A DNA stretch of 64,000 bases from Zonotrichia leucophrys gambelii (taxonomy: Eukaryota > Chordata > Aves > Passeriformes > Passerellidae), in contig NC_088171.1 in the NCBI RefSeq assembly GCF_028769735.1, positions 66,357,216-66,421,215 of the forward strand, written 5' to 3'. Below, piece by piece: positions 62,411 to 64,000 of the stretch (positions are counted from its first letter, which is position 1; each line of letters opens with the position of its first letter). The notes beneath the pieces are model-generated. The model was not told the DNA's origin, did no database searches, and was given only the letters and a program-made list of their open reading frames with translations. The position numbers and the translations under genes were made by a program.

Positions 62411-62956
62411 GAAAAGGAATGAGAAATTCTTTGAATCTGACCTCAAGTTTTTGGGGAATATAGATTTCTCTACTTTGCCCTCCCTACCCCAAATTCATGC
62501 TAAAGAGTTGCAAAACTCTCCCTCTAAGTGTATTCTGAGTGATGGGCATTAGCAACAATTAAGCTTTTTTTGCAATGAGTGTGCAAATCACTGCATGTAT
62601 TCAGATATTGGATGGTAGCAATAAAAGAGAGAATGCTCACAATCAGTGACTTCTGAGAGAAGGAAAACATATTCTGTGGTTATAATGCCATCCTCATGCA
62701 GATGACGGAGTTCCTGCTTTTTGTACCTCAGACAAGAAAACACAATCTCAGAGAAATTAACTCATAATACTCTTTAACACCTTTGGGATTTATGTCTTAA
62801 ATAATGTCTTTACATGTACTTTGCACAGGAATAGTTTAATGAAGAAAATATCAATAACAAGGCACCTTGCACACACTACGGATTCTGAAACCTCGTCTTC
62901 TAGGGAATAAAGCTGGGCAGTTGTGATTGAAATTCAAAATGTGCATGAGATCCATG

Positions 62957-62979
62957 ATTCTGAATCCAAGATTCAGAAT
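62957..62979. repeat. Perfect 10-bp inverted repeat with 3-bp spacer
   Basis: ATTCTGAATC, CAA, GATTCAGAAT. All ten positions pair. The TTCNGAA-like cores resemble sites used by STAT or heat-shock factors, but this is motif resemblance only. Confidence 0.75.
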
Positions 62980-63144
62980 ACAAATTCACTTTTTAAAGCA
63001 AAATAGTTTACAGAGTTAAAAAAAACCCAAAAACAAAAACCAAAAACCAGCAGATCTAAGCAGAAAAACTTTGTAGTTTTCATAATTAGCAAAGTGTAAA
63101 GTGATGTGACTGCACCAATGCATCCATCCACTTTTCCTCTCTAG

Positions 63145-63247
63145 ACTTGTTCACTAAATGTTAGCAAACCCTTTGCAGAGTTTGGTATTGTGCCTGGGAA
63201 GGTATTAATAGATTTCACCATGGAAGTCACCTGCAGATATTTGTCTG
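63145..63247 (+). CDS. OFCC1: OFCC1 last exon seen in the window
   Basis: The acceptor ACTTTTCCTCTCTAG is entered in phase 0, as left by the 61485 exon. It reads TCSLNVSKPFAEFGIVPGK, then VLIDFTMEVTCRYLS and one further base at donor TCTG/GTAAAT. An earlier donor at GGGAAG/GTATTA (63201) would end it after nineteen codons in phase 0. The longer form is preferred because the extra residues alternate in a beta-strand fashion and the donor is better. TAA-free reading ends at TGA soon after the second donor. The gene presumably continues beyond. Confidence 0.7.
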
Positions 63248-64000
63248 GTAAATTATGACCTCATTGTGTTTCCTGGTGGAAGTGATGTTTGGCTCTCTGT
63301 CCAGGGGCAATAATGCCAAACATCCAGGGAATCTGGCAGTCAGTTCAGAGAGGTGATGCCCGTGCTGAATCAGACCCTGCGCATGCAGAGGTGTTATTCC
63401 AGGGATGAGCCAAATCAGGATCCTCTACTTTGTAGAGTAGTTCAAATGAGCATGAGCTGGCACCAGCACTGAAGGATGAGGTACTGTCCCTCTCCTTTGT
63501 GCTGGCAGCTGGGGCAGAGTGGCCTGGATCAGTATGAGTCCAGCTGAGAGTTAACCCAGTTAATAAAAAAAAGGGAAAAAAAAAAGAATCCAAACAGTAC
63601 TAACTCAATTCCCAGGTCAGTTCCTTCCATATGGCTTACTTGCATCCAGATTTTTGCACTGCCAGAGTGTGATGTCCCAGACTGGAAAAAGCAAGCAAGT
63701 GGAGGAAGAGTAGTGGCTGACTGCTGGTGTCACCATGCGCTTGCACCTCCTTGAGAGGGTTTGTCACAGCCCCATAGGAGCATAAATCAGCTCACAGAAA
63801 AATATTCTGTGTGCAGTTCCACGCCCCACCATTTTAGAAGGTTAAAAAGGTCTTTGGATGTGTCCAGAGGAGGGGAAATAGGGGGCTGGAAGGCATGTCC
63901 TGTCAGGAATGGCAGAGGACTTGTCTTGCTTGGAGAAAAGCAGATTTAGGGGAACCTTGTTCTCTTCAGCCTACTGGGGAGAGAAGGTGGAAAGGGAGGT
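63248..64000. other. Intron or downstream sequence at the window edge
   Basis: Less A+T-rich than average and without a recognised repeat. A possible acceptor at 63652-63665 (TTTTTGCACTGCCAG) is followed, in the phase left by the long form of the previous exon, by ECDVPDWKKQASGG and further open codons to TGA near 63,752. No good donor follows, so it is only noted here. Confidence 0.4.

Larger units (their letters stand above)
61521..63144. other. Intron with A+T-rich simple sequence
   Basis: Contains the (ATTTT)14 microsatellite and the degenerate A/T block before it, and a 23-bp inverted repeat at 62957-62979. No exon or other gene is supported. Confidence 0.65.
8440..63247 (+). other. OFCC1: OFCC1 (ojoplano-like) gene, internal portion, partial at both ends
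   Basis: This span holds a chain of coding exons read on the + strand. The identification rests on the first exon ([20 protein letters not shown]), which I match from memory to vertebrate OFCC1; no search was run. The supported exons have AG/GT borders, mostly with good pyrimidine tracts, and from 30478 onward their phases agree end to end. The family is known from medaka opo, where the protein affects basal constriction of retinal epithelium and integrin endocytosis through Numb. In human the gene lies near TFAP2A on 6p24. The order seen here is: short conserved motif, coiled-coil-like segment, acidic linker, C2-like domain over two exons, charged linkers. No start codon, final stop or polyadenylation site can be assigned. 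Phase gaps remain around 10.6-11.2 kb and 15.5-16.0 kb, so the exon list for the 5' half is incomplete or the gene is damaged there. Confidence 0.75.

Noticed and set aside
62283..62552. Open frame rich in Phe, Ile, Leu and Tyr
   Set aside because: It is the translation of the (ATTTT) array, whose period of five yields a repeating hydrophobic peptide with no stops.

Overview
This is vertebrate nuclear DNA, almost certainly from a bird. It is A+T-rich and intron-dominated, has no dense array of long reading frames, and carries fragments of CR1 LINEs plus an LTR of a type common in avian genomes. Songbirds are a reasonable guess because this LTR type is abundant there, but the species cannot be fixed from the sequence alone.

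The window holds one recognisable gene, on the + strand and open at both ends. About thirteen well-supported coding exons, with several weaker candidates, lie between position 8440 and 63247. The first encodes a peptide containing RNYFDPLM and [12 protein letters not shown], which I recognise from memory as orofacial cleft 1 candidate 1 (OFCC1), the homologue of medaka ojoplano (opo). Later exons encode a coiled-coil-like stretch, an acidic linker, and a beta-rich segment of about 170 residues shared by two exons (35794-36033 and 47708-47971) that resembles a divergent C2 domain. Charged linkers and short downstream exons follow. From 30478 onward each exon ends in the reading phase that the next requires. 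The 5' end of the gene, its start codon and its 3' end lie outside the window or were not found.

Region by region: 1-8439 has no supported exon. 8440-16553 holds the N-terminal and coiled-coil exons; here a convincing candidate exon (10537-10649) has an in-frame TAG, another (15463 onward) runs into TAA beside an A9 run, and there is a 15-nt micro-exon candidate. 16554-30477 is a 13.9-kb interval with a complete solo LTR (18304-19407, perfect 5-bp duplication GTCAT), two CR1 tails and two weak exon candidates near 28.3-28.7 kb. 30478-36033 holds three exons. 36034-47707 is an 11.7-kb intron. 47708-53013 holds three exons, one with two in-phase donor sites. 53014-60429 is a 7.4-kb intron. 60430-64000 holds three more exons and a pure (ATTTT)14 microsatellite.

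No tRNA, rRNA, CRISPR or prokaryotic feature was seen. The more interesting signals are the stop codon in the coiled-coil exon, the NAGNAG acceptor, the paired in-frame donors that would toggle 32 residues, the intact solo LTR, and several perfect inverted repeats in the introns. I found no clear evidence of a wholly new biological system.
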